From NCBI RefSeq assembly GCF_018613675.1, contig NZ_JAGGPQ010000026.1:23101-87100 (forward strand): a DNA stretch of 64,000 bases. The letters are read 5' to 3'. Of the stretch, positions 63,997 to 64,000 are shown one piece after another (the stretch's first letter is position 1; each line of letters opens with the position of its first letter). Made by a program: the position numbers and the translations under genes. The notes under the pieces are model-generated. The model searched no databases and was not told the origin of the DNA. It saw nothing but the letters and a program-made list of their open reading frames with translations. This DNA is from Arthrobacter sp. ISL-85 (GTDB taxonomy: Bacteria; Actinomycetota; Actinomycetes; Actinomycetales; Micrococcaceae).

Positions 63997-64000
63997 GAGC

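Noticed and set aside
1..64000. tRNA, rRNA, CRISPR array, integrase, replication or partition genes
   Set aside because: Looked for throughout; no spaced repeat array, no tRNA-like cloverleaf and no tyrosine integrase or ParA/RepA motifs were recognised.

Overview
The window looks like high-GC actinobacterial DNA, most probably from Arthrobacter or a close relative in the Micrococcaceae. The reasons are the frequent GTG/TTG starts, apparent leaderless promoters (a TANNNT box 5-7 nt before the start codon), an Lsr2-type nucleoid protein, a LexA box of the Gram-positive type, and a conjugation module of the SCO6880/DUF6112 kind. No rRNA, tRNA, CRISPR array, replication/partition genes or intact integrase were seen. 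It therefore cannot be decided from the window alone whether this is a large plasmid or a chromosomal accessory region.

Region 1 (1-16 kb) is mainly metabolic: a partial TetR regulator, a FadB/FadJ-like fused hydratase/dehydrogenase, a panD-panB pair, an MHS-type MFS transporter, an aminotransferase, an SDR oxidoreductase, an APC permease and an SRPBCC protein. Between 9.8 and 13.1 kb lies a decayed stretch holding an unassigned coding remnant, a broken Hpt gene and an IS21 IstB tail.

Region 2 (about 16.1-38.2 kb) is a conjugative module. On the + strand are an MpaB-like oxygenase, an ImmA/IrrE-like metallopeptidase and a DUF6545-like membrane protein, followed by a zinc-ribbon/coiled-coil protein overlapping a MobF relaxase-helicase. 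On the - strand runs a type IV secretion operon: a sigma-like regulator, TcpC-like protein, NlpC/P60 hydrolase, DUF6112-like subunit, TrbL-like channel, SCO6880-like protein, VirB4-like ATPase, coupling protein, ArdC-like antirestriction protein and SSB. A DUF3644 gene is inserted backwards inside it. At the right end are three small DNA-binding regulators. The same 14-bp palindrome occurs before the oxygenase/peptidase operon and between two right-end regulators. This suggests a repressor plus ImmA-type peptidase switch. A separate small gene starts under a LexA box.

Region 3 (38.6-45.8 kb) is ordinary accessory chromosome-like content: a HEAT-type protein, a LysR/hydrolase pair, a DUF4386 membrane protein, hypotheticals, and an NTF2-fold/TetR divergent pair.

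Region 4 (45.9-57.2 kb) is a repeated region. A full pspA (53.6-54.4 kb) sits beside a SUFU-domain gene and an ABC-2 exporter whose ATPase gene is frameshifted. Two further 3' fragments of pspA (46.2 and 50.5 kb) and two copies of a small helix-turn-helix gene (one truncated) are interleaved with unrelated cargo: a lipoprotein, a frameshifted DUF6994-like gene, and a secreted cutinase/beta-propeller protein. This looks like repeated insertion at the end of pspA.

Region 5 (57.3-64 kb) looks defence-related: a NucS-like nuclease, Lsr2, a large HsdR-type restriction helicase with no methylase or specificity subunit in view, and a resolvase fragment.
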